DNA from: Collinsella sp.
Lineage (GTDB): Bacteria > Actinomycetota > Coriobacteriia > Coriobacteriales > Coriobacteriaceae
Assembly (NCBI GenBank): GCA_019414515.1
Contig: DXLX01000038.1
Location: forward strand, 5,840 to 69,839
Length of the DNA: 64,000 bases
Reading direction: 5' to 3'
The translations under genes and the position numbers were made by a program. Position 1 is the stretch's first letter. Each line of letters starts with the position of its first letter. Positions 41,823 through 52,200 of the stretch are shown piece after piece. The notes under the pieces were generated by a model. The model had not been told where the DNA came from, did no database searches, and was given only the letters and a program-made list of their open reading frames with translations.

Positions 41823-43172
41823 CTAGGCGGTGGCGCGACCTAGCCAGTTGCCGCTGTGGTGGTAGATGGTGAACATGGTTGCGGTGATGAGCCAGGTTAC
41901 GGGGTAAACCAGCAGTAGATGCTCGAGCGACGGATCGAAGGGCATGATCGCAAACACCCAGATCACCCTCAAGACAACGGTGCCAAAGATGGTGAGCATC
42001 ATAGGCTGCAAACTCACGCCGGCGCCGCGGATGGAACCCGAGGCGTTCTCGATAATCGAGAAAATCGCATAGAACGGCGCAATGAAATGGAGGATAGTCG
42101 TGGTGTACGCCGAAATCGAAGCATCGTCGACAAACAAACGCGACAGCGGGCCCGAGAACACCAGCAGCACGGCAGACAGGCCACCAATGAGCATAAACGA
42201 CAGCACGAGCGACGTATGGTAGCCCTTGCGCATACGCTCGTAGTTGCGCGCGCCAAAGTTCTGCGCCGAGAACGTAGTGATCGATACGCCGAGCGCCTCG
42301 GTCACCATCCAGATAATGCCATCCAGGCGCCCAGATAGACCCCAAGCAGTCGTGACATCGGCGCCAAACGAATTAACCGACACCTGGATCAGCACGTTCG
42401 AGATCGAATAGGCAGCCGATTGAAAACCGAGTGGCAGACCACACGAGATCATACTCTTGCAAATACCGCGATCGATACCGAGCTTAGACAGCGAAAGACG
42501 CCATGCACCCGGAGCGCGCATCATGCGCAACACGATCATCGTTGCATTGGAGCAAATGGTCAGCGCCACCGCGATGCCGCAGCCCAGCGCCTCCATATGC
42601 AACACAGCGACAAAAATGATATCCAGCACCACGTTAACCAGGCAGCCAGAGGCAATGATCACGGCGGGGCCGCGCGTGTCGCCCACGGCACGCAGCAGTG
42701 CGGTTCCCATATTAAGCAGCAGTGCCGCAACCATCGCGGCAAAATAACAGCGAGCATAGGCCACGCCCTCGGCCAATAGTTCATGCGGCGTGTTCATAAG
42801 CACCAGCATGGGCTCAACGAACACTATGCCAAGAATCGAGAAAGCGATACCGCCCACCAGCGCGAGCGTCATGGCTGTATGGACCGAACGACTCAGTCGC
42901 TCATCATCGTGCTGACCAAAATACTGACCGGTAATGACCGCGCAGCCGGCGCCGGCGCCAACGCAAAAGCCAATGCAGAGCTCGGTGAGCACCATCGTAG
43001 CTTGAATGCCACCTAGCGCGAGCTTGCCGCCAAACTGACCGACGATATAGGTACCGATAAGCGTGTAGGCCTGCTGAAAAAACGAACTAAAAAAGATGGG
43101 AACGCACAGCGAAAGCAGCTGCTGCCAAATAACACCCTGCGTTACATCGATAGCCGTAGATTTCTTAGCCAC
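41823..43172 (-). CDS. MATE-family multidrug/efflux transporter
   Basis: This 449-residue membrane protein has about 12 spans in two MatE repeats, with VIWQQLLSLCVPIFFSSFFQ at the start of the first and MISCGLPLGFQSAAYSISN at the start of the second. Members export drugs or metabolites by H+ or Na+ antiport; the substrate is unknown. A GTG start at 43172 has GGGGAGG upstream. A TTG start 11 codons earlier has no site. Confidence 0.88.
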   Translation of the reverse strand: MAKKSTAIDVTQGVIWQQLLSLCVPIFFSSFFQQAYTLIGTYIVGQFGGKLALGGIQATMVLTELCIGFCVGAGAGCAVITGQYFGQHDDERLSRSVHTAMTLALVGGIAFSILGIVFVEPMLVLMNTPHELLAEGVAYARCYFAAMVAALLLNMGTALLRAVGDTRGPAVIIASGCLVNVVLDIIFVAVLHMEALGCGIAVALTICSNATMIVLRMMRAPGAWRLSLSKLGIDRGICKSMISCGLPLGFQSAAYSISNVLIQVSVNSFGADVTTAWGLSGRLDGIIWMVTEALGVSITTFSAQNFGARNYERMRKGYHTSLVLSFMLIGGLSAVLLVFSGPLSRLFVDDASISAYTTTILHFIAPFYAIFSIIENASGSIRGAGVSLQPMMLTIFGTVVLRVIWVFAIMPFDPSLEHLLLVYPVTWLITATMFTIYHHSGNWLGRATA

Positions 43173-43297
43173 ACGCCCTCCCCAAAAGCGTACGTCAACC
43201 GACAAAACAGTAATTAAAGACCTAAGCTAATAGCAGCTTAGCACCGACCGACGTCGACCGAAACACCCCGAGTCAGAGCCCGGTGCAAACTATCTGC

Positions 43298-44212
43298 CTA
43301 GTGATACAGCCCCGGCTGGTAGTGATACTCGTTGCTCACGTGCGGGCACAGCTGCCAAAAGGCGACGGCACTCGCCGCGGCCACGTTGAGCGAATCGACC
43401 CCGTGCGCCATCGGAATGCGCACGGCTCGGTCGCAGCCCGCGATAGTCTTGGCGCCCAGGCCGGCACCCTCGGTGCCCATAAAGATCGCCAGGCGATCAA
43501 CCTCCTGCAGCGCAGGATCGTCCAGCGAAACGGAGTCGTCCGTCAGCGCCATCGCAGCGCACGAAAAACCGGCTTCGTGCAGTGCCGCCAGGCCATCGTG
43601 CGGCCACACACGAGCCTCGCTGCCAATACGCGTCCACGGCACCTGAAACACCGTGCCCATGCTCACGCGGGCCGAGCGACGGTACAGCGGGTCGCAGCAC
43701 GTCGGACTGACCAAAATACCGTCGACATTGAGCGCGGCGGCCGAGCGGAAAATCGCACCCACGTTCGTGTGGTCGACAATACCCTCGAGCACGCACACGC
43801 GCACCGGGCGCTCCCCCGCCGCCTCGACGACGCCACCCAAGAACTCATCAACCGGAATCTGCCGCGGGCGACGAAACGCCGCGAGCGCACCGCGCGTCAC
43901 GTTAAAGCCCGTCAGCTGCTCCATGAGTTCCATGGAAGCCACGAACACAGGAACCGGACCTGCACCCTCGCGCACAACCAGGCGCTCAAACAGCGGCATC
44001 ATCTGGTCGAGCCAGCGTTCGCCCAAAAGAAAGCTCACCGGCTCGTATCCGGCACGCACCGCGCGCTCAATAACCTTGGCACTCTCGGCGATAAAGATGC
44101 CCTTTTGCGGCTCTAGCACGCAGCGCAGCTCACGCTCGGTCAGTCGCACGTAGGCATCGAGCCGCTCGTCCTCGAGCGAATCAATTCGCAGAACCTCAAC
44201 GGCATCAGTCAT
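43298..44212 (-). CDS. TrmH/SpoU-family RNA 2'-O-methyltransferase
   Basis: This protein of about 304 residues has an N-terminal substrate-binding domain and a C-terminal SPOUT domain with the three motifs: HTNVGAIFRSAAALNVDG, FMGTEGAGLG and IPMAHGVDSLNVAAASAV. It methylates a ribose in tRNA or rRNA; which one cannot be read from sequence. ATG at 44212 (MTDAVEVLRID) is preferred on family grounds; an earlier ATG at 44245 is possible. Confidence 0.87.
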   Translation of the reverse strand: MTDAVEVLRIDSLEDERLDAYVRLTERELRCVLEPQKGIFIAESAKVIERAVRAGYEPVSFLLGERWLDQMMPLFERLVVREGAGPVPVFVASMELMEQLTGFNVTRGALAAFRRPRQIPVDEFLGGVVEAAGERPVRVCVLEGIVDHTNVGAIFRSAAALNVDGILVSPTCCDPLYRRSARVSMGTVFQVPWTRIGSEARVWPHDGLAALHEAGFSCAAMALTDDSVSLDDPALQEVDRLAIFMGTEGAGLGAKTIAGCDRAVRIPMAHGVDSLNVAAASAVAFWQLCPHVSNEYHYQPGLYH

Positions 44213-44258
44213 AGCAGCCTGCCCGCACCCTTCTTTACAGCACATCTATACCAAACGA

Positions 44259-44277
44259 GGCGACGCTAAGCGCCGCC
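44259..44277 (-). terminator. Short hairpin after folA
   Basis: GGCGACGC and GCGCCGCC pair around TAA with one mismatch; TCGTTTGG follows on the minus strand, a weak U-tract. Confidence 0.45.
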
Positions 44278-44321
44278 CCATACATTCAATCAACCCGATA
44301 ATACCGTTCACGCCAGGCGAT

Positions 44322-44840
44322 TTACGCCTCAACGCGACGATACGTCACGAACTCATAATCGACACCCTCGTCGCCCTCGCCCGAGGCAATCGTGGCAACA
44401 CCGCCACGCCACGCAATCTCCCACGCGGGATCGGCGTCCAAGTCGGGAAAGTACGTGTCCACGACATGCACGCAGTGGTTATGCGTGACCTCGGCCTCGA
44501 CGCAATACGGCAAAAACTGCCGATACACATCGCCGCCACCGATCACCCATGCAACAGGCTCATAGGCAACCGCGGCGAGCGCTTCGTCAATGCTATGCAC
44601 CACGTCGACGCCCTCGGGCGCAAAATCCTCGTCGCGCGTGAGTACGATATTGCGGCGGTTCTTGAGCGGACGCCCACCGGGAAAACTCAACAGGGTCTTG
44701 CGCCCCATAATAACCGGGCAACCTTTGGTGCACGCAACAAAATGGCGCATGTCGGCGCGATTGGACACCACCATGTCGCCCTCGCACCCAATGCCCCAAT
44801 CCTCACACACGGCGACGATAGCAGAAAGCTTACACGTCAT
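44322..44840 (-). CDS. folA: Dihydrofolate reductase
   Basis: This 172-residue enzyme reduces dihydrofolate made by thymidylate synthase. It has VIMGRKTLLSFPGGRPL, NIVLTRDEDF and WVIGGGDVYRQFLPYC, with DMRHF carrying the acidic residue of the active site. In place of the usual LPW before it the sequence reads MVVSN, so the conserved active-site tryptophan is missing. Ten bases separate it from thyA, with which it is cotranscribed. Confidence 0.9.
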   Translation of the reverse strand: MTCKLSAIVAVCEDWGIGCEGDMVVSNRADMRHFVACTKGCPVIMGRKTLLSFPGGRPLKNRRNIVLTRDEDFAPEGVDVVHSIDEALAAVAYEPVAWVIGGGDVYRQFLPYCVEAEVTHNHCVHVVDTYFPDLDADPAWEIAWRGGVATIASGEGDEGVDYEFVTYRRVEA

Positions 44841-44849
44841 GAGCACCAC

Positions 44850-45698
44850 CTACACCGCAATGGGAATGTTCTTGACCTGCGGGCCGTGCTCATAGCCCTC
44901 GACGATCAGGTCATCGGTCGTAAACGCATAGAAGTCATGCACATCGGGGTTGAGCGTTACCTTGGGTGCCGCAAACTGCGGACGCTCGATAAGCTCGCGG
45001 ACGATATCGACATGACGATCATAGATATGGGCGTCGGCGATCACGTGCAGCAGCTCACCGGGAATCATATCGACCGACTGCGCGACCATCATCAGCAAAA
45101 TGGCGTACTGGCACACGTTCCAGTTGTTCGCGGCCAAAATGTCCTGGCTGCGCTGGTTGAGAATCATGTTGAGCGTCGGCTTGTCGTCCTGAGGACGCTG
45201 CGTCACGTTATAGGTCACGCTATAGGCGCACGGATAAAGGTGCATCTCGGACAGATCGCTAAACACGTACGTATTGGTCATAATGCGGCGACTATACGGC
45301 GTGTGCTTAAGGTCGTACAGCACACGGTCCATCTGGTCGAAGTCGCCCTCGGCGTAATGGCTCTTCTGACCAATCTGATAGCCGTAGGCTTTACCGATGG
45401 AACCGGTCTCATCGGCCCACTCATCCCAGATATGGCTGTTGAGATCATGCACGTTATTGGACTTCTTTTGATAGATCCACAGAATCTCGTCCATGGCAGA
45501 CTTAAGCGCCGTACGACGCAGGGTGAGCGCGGGGAACTCCTCGCGCAGATCATAGCGCGCCGTGACACCAAAGTTTTTAATGGTATAGGCAGGGGTGCCG
45601 TCCTCCCACACCGGACGGACCTTTTGGCCCTCGGTGGTGGTGCCATGATCCAAGATATCGCGGCACATGGTTACAAACTGCTGATCAGCTTTGCTCAT
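44850..45698 (-). CDS. thyA: Thymidylate synthase
   Basis: This 282-residue enzyme makes dTMP from dUMP and methylene-tetrahydrofolate. The active cysteine is in LYPCAYSVTYNV (about 160), with NQRSQDILAANNWNVCQYA for dUMP binding and HIYDRHVDIV near 230. This YPCAY form resembles the Bacillus/phage-type ThyA, not the enterobacterial PPCH form. ATG at 45698 has AGGAGG upstream. The promoter is at 45733-45760. Confidence 0.93.
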   Translation of the reverse strand: MSKADQQFVTMCRDILDHGTTTEGQKVRPVWEDGTPAYTIKNFGVTARYDLREEFPALTLRRTALKSAMDEILWIYQKKSNNVHDLNSHIWDEWADETGSIGKAYGYQIGQKSHYAEGDFDQMDRVLYDLKHTPYSRRIMTNTYVFSDLSEMHLYPCAYSVTYNVTQRPQDDKPTLNMILNQRSQDILAANNWNVCQYAILLMMVAQSVDMIPGELLHVIADAHIYDRHVDIVRELIERPQFAAPKVTLNPDVHDFYAFTTDDLIVEGYEHGPQVKNIPIAV

Positions 45699-45732
45699 TG
45701 ACCCTCCTGTCAGTCGCCTATAAGCGAGATTT

Positions 45733-45769
45733 ATTGTAGCCCAGGCGCGCGAGTGTCGAATTGGACACT
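45733..45769 (-). promoter_or_regulatory. Promoter of thyA-folA with overlapping inverted repeat
   Basis: On the minus strand TTCGAC (45755-45760) and TACAAT (45733-45738) are 16 bp apart. AGTGTC (45752-45757) and GACACT (45764-45769) form an inverted repeat over the -35, a possible operator. Confidence 0.55.
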
Positions 45770-45837
45770 TAGTCCGGCACACGCAATGCACGGCAGCGCG
45801 GCTCCGCAAGCGGCAACGAGGCATCTTAGCCTTTTTC

Positions 45838-45902
45838 TGACATATGCCAGAAATGCCTTGCGCCCAACGACTAACGCGTTATCCTATTGTTGACATATGT
45901 CA
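45838..45902 (+). promoter_or_regulatory. Promoter and paired palindromic operators of the DUF134-NifX gene
   Basis: TGACATATGCCA (45838-45849) and the perfect palindrome TGACATATGTCA (45891-45902) are 53 bp apart, about five helical turns. A promoter lies between them: TTGCGC (45858-45863), 16 bp, TATCCT (45880-45885). The second operator begins five bases past the -10, where a bound repressor would block transcription. Confidence 0.65.
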
Positions 45903-45916
45903 GATAAGGAGTGTGC

Positions 45917-46681
45917 ATGGCAGGAAGACGCGAAAAACTGCGCCGCGTCGGGATCATCCCCGAATACCGCGGCTTCACCCCCGATGGCCTGGCCAGCGGT
46001 GATGCCATCGACATGACCGTCGACGAGCTTGAGGTGCTGCGCCTGTGCGACCTGGAAGGTCTCAACCAAGAGGCGGTCGCCCAGCAGATGGGCATCGCCC
46101 GTACAACGGTGGCGGCCATTTGCAGCCGCGCGCATCGCAAGGTGGCCGATGCGCTGGTCAACGGACGAGCGCTCGTCATCGAGGGCGGCAATATCGCGTA
46201 CTCCCCCATCGCCTCGACGACGGCCGCATGGCCAGCAAAGGAGGTCGGCACCATGAGGGTGGCAACGACGTACGACAACGGCAACATCTTTATGCACTTT
46301 GGCCGCAGCGAGCAGTTCAAGATCTACGACATTCAGGACGGCAAGGTGCTCAACGAGCAGGTCGTGGGCACCGGCGGCACCGGCCACGGCGCCCTGGCGG
46401 GCCTGCTCGCCAACGGCGGCGTTGACACGCTCATCTGCGGCGGCATCGGCGGTGGCGCCATCAACGCGCTTGCCCAAGCCGGCATCACGGTATACGCAGG
46501 TGCCCAGGGCAGCTGCGACGCTTGCGTCGAAGCCCTTATTGCCGGCACGCTCGCACAGAACGGCGAGGCCACATGCGGCTGCCACGGCCATGACCACGGC
46601 CACGCCCACGAACACGGCGAGTCCTGCAGCTGCCACGACCATCACGAGCACGAGGGCCACGAGGGCTGTGGCTGCCACTAA
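45917..46681 (+). CDS. DUF134 HTH / NifX-domain fusion protein with His/Cys-rich tail
   Basis: This 254-residue protein joins three parts. Residues 1-100 form a DUF134/UPF0251 domain with a sigma-like helix-turn-helix (LEGLNQEAVAQQMGIARTTV). Residues 112-210 form a NifX/NifB-C-like iron-molybdenum-cofactor domain (MRVATTYDNGNIFMHFGRSE, then GAQGSCDACVEALIAG). The tail (about 212-254) is rich in His and Cys (CGCHGHDHGHAHEHGESC). A metal-sensing regulator that controls itself through the flanking palindromes is a fair inference. No nitrogenase genes are nearby. ATG at 45917 has AAGGAG 5 nt upstream. Confidence 0.8.
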   Translation: MAGRREKLRRVGIIPEYRGFTPDGLASGDAIDMTVDELEVLRLCDLEGLNQEAVAQQMGIARTTVAAICSRAHRKVADALVNGRALVIEGGNIAYSPIASTTAAWPAKEVGTMRVATTYDNGNIFMHFGRSEQFKIYDIQDGKVLNEQVVGTGGTGHGALAGLLANGGVDTLICGGIGGGAINALAQAGITVYAGAQGSCDACVEALIAGTLAQNGEATCGCHGHDHGHAHEHGESCSCHDHHEHEGHEGCGCH

Positions 46682-46737
46682 CGGCAAGCATCTCAACGTC
46701 AACACGCTTCCGCGCGTGCGACAACCTGCGAACGAAC

Positions 46738-46777
46738 GGCGAAGGCCGCCTGGAATACGATCCAGGCGGCCTTCGCC
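46738..46777. terminator. Bidirectional terminator between DUF134 gene and ffh
   Basis: GGCGAAGGCCGCCTGGA and TCCAGGCGGCCTTCGCC form a perfect 17-bp stem around ATACGA. The genes on either side converge. U-tracts are weak on both strands. Confidence 0.75.
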
Positions 46778-46797
46778 ATACACGACTCAATCAGTCG

Positions 46798-48273
46798 TTA
46801 TTTCTTATTGCGCATCTGCGCTTCCATCTGGCGCAGCAGGTCCATATCGGACTTGGGGCCGCCCGTACCCAGGCCGCCCATGCCGCCCAGACCCATAGCG
46901 TCCAGGCCAGGGATATTGGGCATGCGCATCTTCTTGCCCTTCTTGCCCTTTTTGCCCTTCTTGCCGCCGGCCTGAGCCTGATTGGCCATCGTGCGCATGC
47001 GGCCCATCATCTTGTTCATCTCGCCCCACTGCTTCATAAGGCTATTGACCTCTGTGGGAGTCACGCCGGCGCCCTTGGCAATGCGGGCACGGCGCTGGCC
47101 GTTAATGATGGAAGGACGCAGACGCTCCTCCTTGGTCATCGACATGATGATGGCCTCGTTCTTGTCGAAGATGCCCTCGTCCAGGTTGCCGCCCATCTGG
47201 TTGAGCGCACGCTGGCCGCCGGGGAGCATGCCCAGGATGCCCTTCATGCCGCCCATCTTCTTGACGGCCTTCATCTGGTCGAGCATGTCATTCATGGTGA
47301 AGCCCTCGCGCAGCATGCGCTCGGCGGCCTCGAGCTGCTCGGCATCGGCGGCCTCCTGGGCCTTCTCGATAATGCCGACAACGTCGCCCATACCCAGAAT
47401 GCGCTTGGCCATACGATCGGGGTAGAACGGCTCAAGCGAATCGGGTTTCTCGCCCATGCTCACGAACTTGATGGGCTTGCCGGTCACCTGGCGCACGGAA
47501 AGCGCGCCGCCGCCACGAGCGTCGCCATCGAGCTTGGAGATGATCACGCCGTCAAAGTCGGTGCGCTCGGCGAAGGTCGAGACGACGTTGACGATATCCT
47601 GGCCGGTCATGGCATCGACGACCATCAGCACCTGATCGGGCTTGACAGCCTTCTTGATATCCACGGCCTCCTGCATCATCTGCTCGTCGATCTGCAGACG
47701 ACCGGCGGTATCGACGATGACCACATCGCGCAGGTGGTCGACGGCCTCCTGGATGGCACCCTTGGCAATGTCGACCGGGTGCGCGCCGTCACCGCGGAAG
47801 ACTGGCACGCCGATCTCGCCACCGAGCGTGGCCAGCTGGTCGGCAGCGGCGGGACGATAGACGTCGCACGCGGCGAGCAGCGGCGAGCGGCCCTGCTTCT
47901 TGAGCAGGTAGGCCAGCTTTACGGCCGCCGTGGTCTTACCGGAGCCCTGCAGGCCCACGAGCATGATGACATTGGGAATGCGATTGCTAAAGACGAGCTT
48001 GCTCTCGGTTGAGCCAAGCATCTCGGTGAGCTCGTCGAGCACGATCTTGACGACGTTTTGCGCCGGCGACAGCGACTCCATGACCTCAGCGGTCATGCAG
48101 CGCTCCTTGGTCTTGGCGACGAACTCCTTGACGACCTTAAAGTTAACGTCGGCCTCGAGCAGTGCCATGCGAATATCGCGCATGGCCGAAGTAATATCGG
48201 CCTCGGTCAGCTTGCCCTTGCCGCGCAGGCGGTCAAATGTGTCGTTGAGGCGATCGCTCAGGGAATCAAACAC
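46798..48273 (-). CDS. ffh: Signal recognition particle protein Ffh (SRP54)
   Basis: This 491-residue GTPase binds signal sequences and 4.5S RNA and delivers ribosomes to FtsY. The NG domain has GLQGSGKTTAAVKLAYLL near 105, DTAGRLQIDEQMM near 190 and SKLDGDARGGGALSVRQVTG near 245. The methionine-rich M domain covers about 325-430. A Lys/Gly-rich run and GLGGMGGLGTGGP tail follow. It lies 10 bp after ftsY in one transcript. Confidence 0.96.
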   Translation of the reverse strand: MFDSLSDRLNDTFDRLRGKGKLTEADITSAMRDIRMALLEADVNFKVVKEFVAKTKERCMTAEVMESLSPAQNVVKIVLDELTEMLGSTESKLVFSNRIPNVIMLVGLQGSGKTTAAVKLAYLLKKQGRSPLLAACDVYRPAAADQLATLGGEIGVPVFRGDGAHPVDIAKGAIQEAVDHLRDVVIVDTAGRLQIDEQMMQEAVDIKKAVKPDQVLMVVDAMTGQDIVNVVSTFAERTDFDGVIISKLDGDARGGGALSVRQVTGKPIKFVSMGEKPDSLEPFYPDRMAKRILGMGDVVGIIEKAQEAADAEQLEAAERMLREGFTMNDMLDQMKAVKKMGGMKGILGMLPGGQRALNQMGGNLDEGIFDKNEAIIMSMTKEERLRPSIINGQRRARIAKGAGVTPTEVNSLMKQWGEMNKMMGRMRTMANQAQAGGKKGKKGKKGKKMRMPNIPGLDAMGLGGMGGLGTGGPKSDMDLLRQMEAQMRNKK

Positions 48274-48283
48274 TAGTCACTCC

Positions 48284-49201
48284 TTAATTGGACTCGCCCA
48301 CCAGGGCGCGGCAGAAATCTTTGGCATTGAACTCCTGCAGGTCATCGACCTGCTCGCCCACGCCCACGCGCAGGATCGGGAGCTTGAGTTTCTCGGCCAC
48401 GGCCATGGCGATACCGCCCTTAGCCGTGCCGTCGAGCTTAGTCATGATAATACCGTCCAGGCCCAGCGCCTCGTTAAACTCGAGCGCCTGGTTCAGACCG
48501 TTTTGACCCGTCGCGGCGTCGATCACAAGCACGACCGAAACCGGCATGGGACCGGCGGCCATATTGGCGGCGCGCTTACGGGTCACATTGACCACCTTGG
48601 CAAGCTCGCGCATGAGCTCAGGGCTCGTGTGCAGACGGCCGGCGGTATCGATGAGCACCAGGTCACTGCCGCGCTTATCGGCCTCGTCGAGCACGTCATA
48701 GCACACGCTCGCCGGATCGGAGCCGCGGTCACGCTTGATAACCGGTACGCCGGCACGCTGCCCCCACACATCGAGCTGCTCGATGGCGGCGGCGCGGAAG
48801 GTGTCGGCCGAACCGATCACCACGTTCTTGCCGCGGGCAGCCATGGCGCTCGCGATCTTACCGACCGTCGTGGTCTTGCCGGCACCGTTAATGCCCACAA
48901 ACAGCACGCAGCTCGGCGTATCGGAAAACGGATCTCGCTCGATGGGCACAAAGTGCTGCTCAAGCTGCTCGGCCAGGGCACGGCGAAGCTGCGGAGCGGT
49001 CTTGAGGTTCTTCTTGGCCGCGGCATCGCGCAGGTCATCGGAGACCTTGATAGCGACCTCGGCGCCCATGTCACCCATGACGAGGGTGTCCTCCAGGTCC
49101 TCCCAAAAATCCTCGTCGACCTCGCCGCCAAAGTAGAAGACCTCGTTGAGGGCCTCGCGGCTGCGCTCAAGTCCGCGCGAGAGAGCATCGAAGAATCCCA
49201 T
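48284..49201 (-). CDS. ftsY: SRP receptor FtsY
   Basis: This 305-residue GTPase is the membrane-associated SRP receptor. It has GINGAGKTTTVGKIA near 105, DTFRAAAIEQLDVW near 130, LIDTAGRLHTS near 185 and MTKLDGTAKGGIAMAVAEK near 255. It lacks the acidic A domain of E. coli FtsY, as in many Gram-positive bacteria, starting directly with the N domain. It overlaps the smc stop by one base. Confidence 0.96.
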   Translation of the reverse strand: MGFFDALSRGLERSREALNEVFYFGGEVDEDFWEDLEDTLVMGDMGAEVAIKVSDDLRDAAAKKNLKTAPQLRRALAEQLEQHFVPIERDPFSDTPSCVLFVGINGAGKTTTVGKIASAMAARGKNVVIGSADTFRAAAIEQLDVWGQRAGVPVIKRDRGSDPASVCYDVLDEADKRGSDLVLIDTAGRLHTSPELMRELAKVVNVTRKRAANMAAGPMPVSVVLVIDAATGQNGLNQALEFNEALGLDGIIMTKLDGTAKGGIAMAVAEKLKLPILRVGVGEQVDDLQEFNAKDFCRALVGESN

Positions 49202-52200
49202 TATGCATTCACGACCTTTCCGGTTTCGCGATCGAGTTTTTGCGAGACGACGCGACTGACGCCGTCGGCTTGCATCGAGACGCCGTAGAGGACGTCAGCG
49301 TCCTCCATAGTACGGCGTTGATGCGAGATAACCAAGAGCTGCGTATCGGAACGCAACACGTCGAGTGCGCCGATGAGCTTGGACAGGTTGGCGTCATCGA
49401 GTGCCGCCTCGACCTCGTCCAGCACATAGAACGGCACCGTGCGCGTGCGGTACACAGCAAAGAGCAGGGCGAGCGCCGTCAGGCTCTTCTCGCCGCCCGA
49501 CATGAGCATCATCTTGGTGATGCGCTTGCCGCGCGGCTGCGCCACGACCTCGATACCCGTCTCGGCAGGATGCTCGGGATCGGTCATCTCCAGATGAGCC
49601 TGGCCGCCCGGGAAGAGCATAGCGAAGATCTCGCGGAAGTTCGCGTCGACCTTCTCAAACGTCACCAGGAAGGCCTTCCGCATCTTGCGATCAATGGCCA
49701 CCGTGATCTTGGTGAGCGCCTTGCGCGCGCTCTCCAGATCGGCCAGCTGCTCCTCGATGTAGTCGGCACGGCGCTTGAGCTGCTCGTACTCCTCCATGGC
49801 AACTTGGTTAACGGGACCAAGGTTGTTGATCTGGCGCACAAGCTGGTTGAGTTCGCGCTCGGCGGCATCGCGGTCCGTGGGCGCCGGAAGCATGAGCGCT
49901 TCCTCGAGCACCGTCGTGCCATCGGCGGTAATGGCCTTGATGGCAGCCTCGACCTGCACCTCGAGCTTGCCACGCGCGACCTTGAACTCGTTTTGCGTGG
50001 CAGAGGCGGTATCGACTCGCTCCTTAGCGCGGGCAACCTCTGCCTTGGCATCCTCGATGGTCTTCTTGAGCGAAGCGGAGTCCGCCTCCTCCAGAGAGGC
50101 CTGGTCACGCAGGCGCGCTGCCCAATCCGACGCGCGTTCCAACAGGGCAGAATAGCGTTCGTGCATGGGGTCGACGCGCAGGCGCAGCAGCTCGAGCGAG
50201 CGCGAAGCCTGGCGTGTTCCGCGGATACGACGGTCGATGCCCTCAAGACGATGCTCAAGGTCGGGCACGCGGCCCTTCAGCGAACGCAGGCGCTCGCTCG
50301 TCTGAGCCAGGCGGACCTTGGCATCGGCGAGCTTACCGGCTGCCTCGGAGTCGTCACGACGCACGCGATCGAGCTCGTCGTTGGCTTCGGCAATCTGAAG
50401 AACCAGGTCGCTTGCCTGCGCACGGGCCTCGTCGCGCGAACGGGTGAGCTCGTCAACGCGCGGGCACGCAGCGCGAACAGCCTCGGCGGCCTGCTCGCGG
50501 CGCTTGGAGATGCGCACGCGCTCGACCTCGGCATTGTTGGCGCTTTGCTCCAGACGGCCGATCTCGGACAACAGGGAGCGGCGCTCGCCTTCAAGACGGG
50601 CGATCTCGCCGGCGGCATCGCCCTCAGCGGCACGCGCCTCTTCGACGGCCGCATTGGCCTCGACGACCTGATCCGACACATGCTCAAACACGGCAGCCAG
50701 ATCGGGCTCAAGCCCCTCCAGCTCGCGAATGCGACGCTTACGCTCCAGAGCACCCGAGGCCTCGCCAGCATCGAGGCCCACGCGCACCAGGCCGCCACAG
50801 CTTACGCGGGCGCCATCGGGAGTCACATAGGTCACACCGTCAACGACCGGCGCCAACAGCGCGGCAGCCAAGTCATCGACCACGTAATAGCCGCCGAGCA
50901 GCGCCTCGACGACGGGTCCGTAGCCTGCGCGCACGGACAGACGATCAACCAGGCGGATACCGGCAGCGCCCTCAGCGGCGGTAGAGCCGCTCACGTCGCG
51001 CGCCACCAGCAGTGCTTCGCCCGAGGCCTTCTTTTGGTCCAGAGCCGCACGACCGGCACGCTCAAGCGCGGACGTATCGTCGAACAGAAGCGCATCGATA
51101 TCGCCGGCGAGCAATTGCTCAACCAGGCCCTCAAGCTCGCGCGGGGCTTCGAGCACATCGCCCAGGCGACCCGTTACGTCATCGCCCAGCGCACCCACCA
51201 GACGGCTCACGAGCGGCGAGCTGTCGGCCATGCGCGCATCAAGCTTCTTTTGGCTGGCAAGCTCCGAGCGCACCTCGGATAACTTGTTGCGCGCCTCGCT
51301 CTCACGATTACGCAAGTCCTTCAGGGCCGCACGGGCGACCTCGGTGGCCTCACGCGCATCGACCTGAGCCTGGCGCGCCTCCTCAAGAGCGCCCTCAAGC
51401 TCCTCGGCGCGGTCGCGACGGGTCTCGAGCGAGGCCGTGACCTCCTCGAGCTGTTCATCGATCTGCTCCAGGCGCGAGGCATACATGTTGTCCTCGACCT
51501 CGGCATTGGAAAGCGAATCCTTCACCTTGGCGAGCTCGAGCGCAGCATTATCGGCAACGCGCTGCACATCGCGCTGCTCGCGCGTAAGCTGCGAAATCTG
51601 ATTGTCGAGCGCAACGCGCCGCTCGTGGAGCTCGGCGGCGGCAGGACCAGCGGCGTCAACGTCCTCCTGGACCTGCATATGCGCGCCGGTCACTTCCTCG
51701 AGCTGAGCACGTGCGTCCTCGAGCTCCTCGACCACACGACGACGCTGATGCTCGGAGCTCGAAATCTGCCCGCGCATGTCGGACAGGCGCGACACCATGT
51801 TATGGCCCTTTTCCTCGAGCAGACGCATGTCTGAGTTAATGCGACCGACCACATCTTGCATATGGCGGCGTTGCTCGCCCAGATCGCCCACAAACAGGCC
51901 TTTTTCCTCGAGCATAACTTGGAGCTTCTCGAGCTCGCGCTCCTTTTCGCCCAAGCGGTACTGCGCAAGCTCAAGTTCGGCGGCGCCCTCCTTAGAGCGG
52001 CTCTCCAGGTCGTTCCACTGCGACTGCAGCGAACGAAGCTCATCGACAGCCAGCATCTGCGTAAGCTCGTTCGCGCGCGAGGACAGCTCTTTGTACTTGC
52101 GCGCGCGATCGACCTGACGCTCCAGCGGTCGCAGCTGACGGGCGATTTCCTTATTGATGTCGCGGGCACGCATCAGGTGCTCGTCCATCGACTTAATCTT

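Noticed and set aside
45917..46681. Nitrogen fixation role of the NifX-domain protein
   Set aside because: No nif genes are present and the domain also occurs in many non-fixing bacteria.
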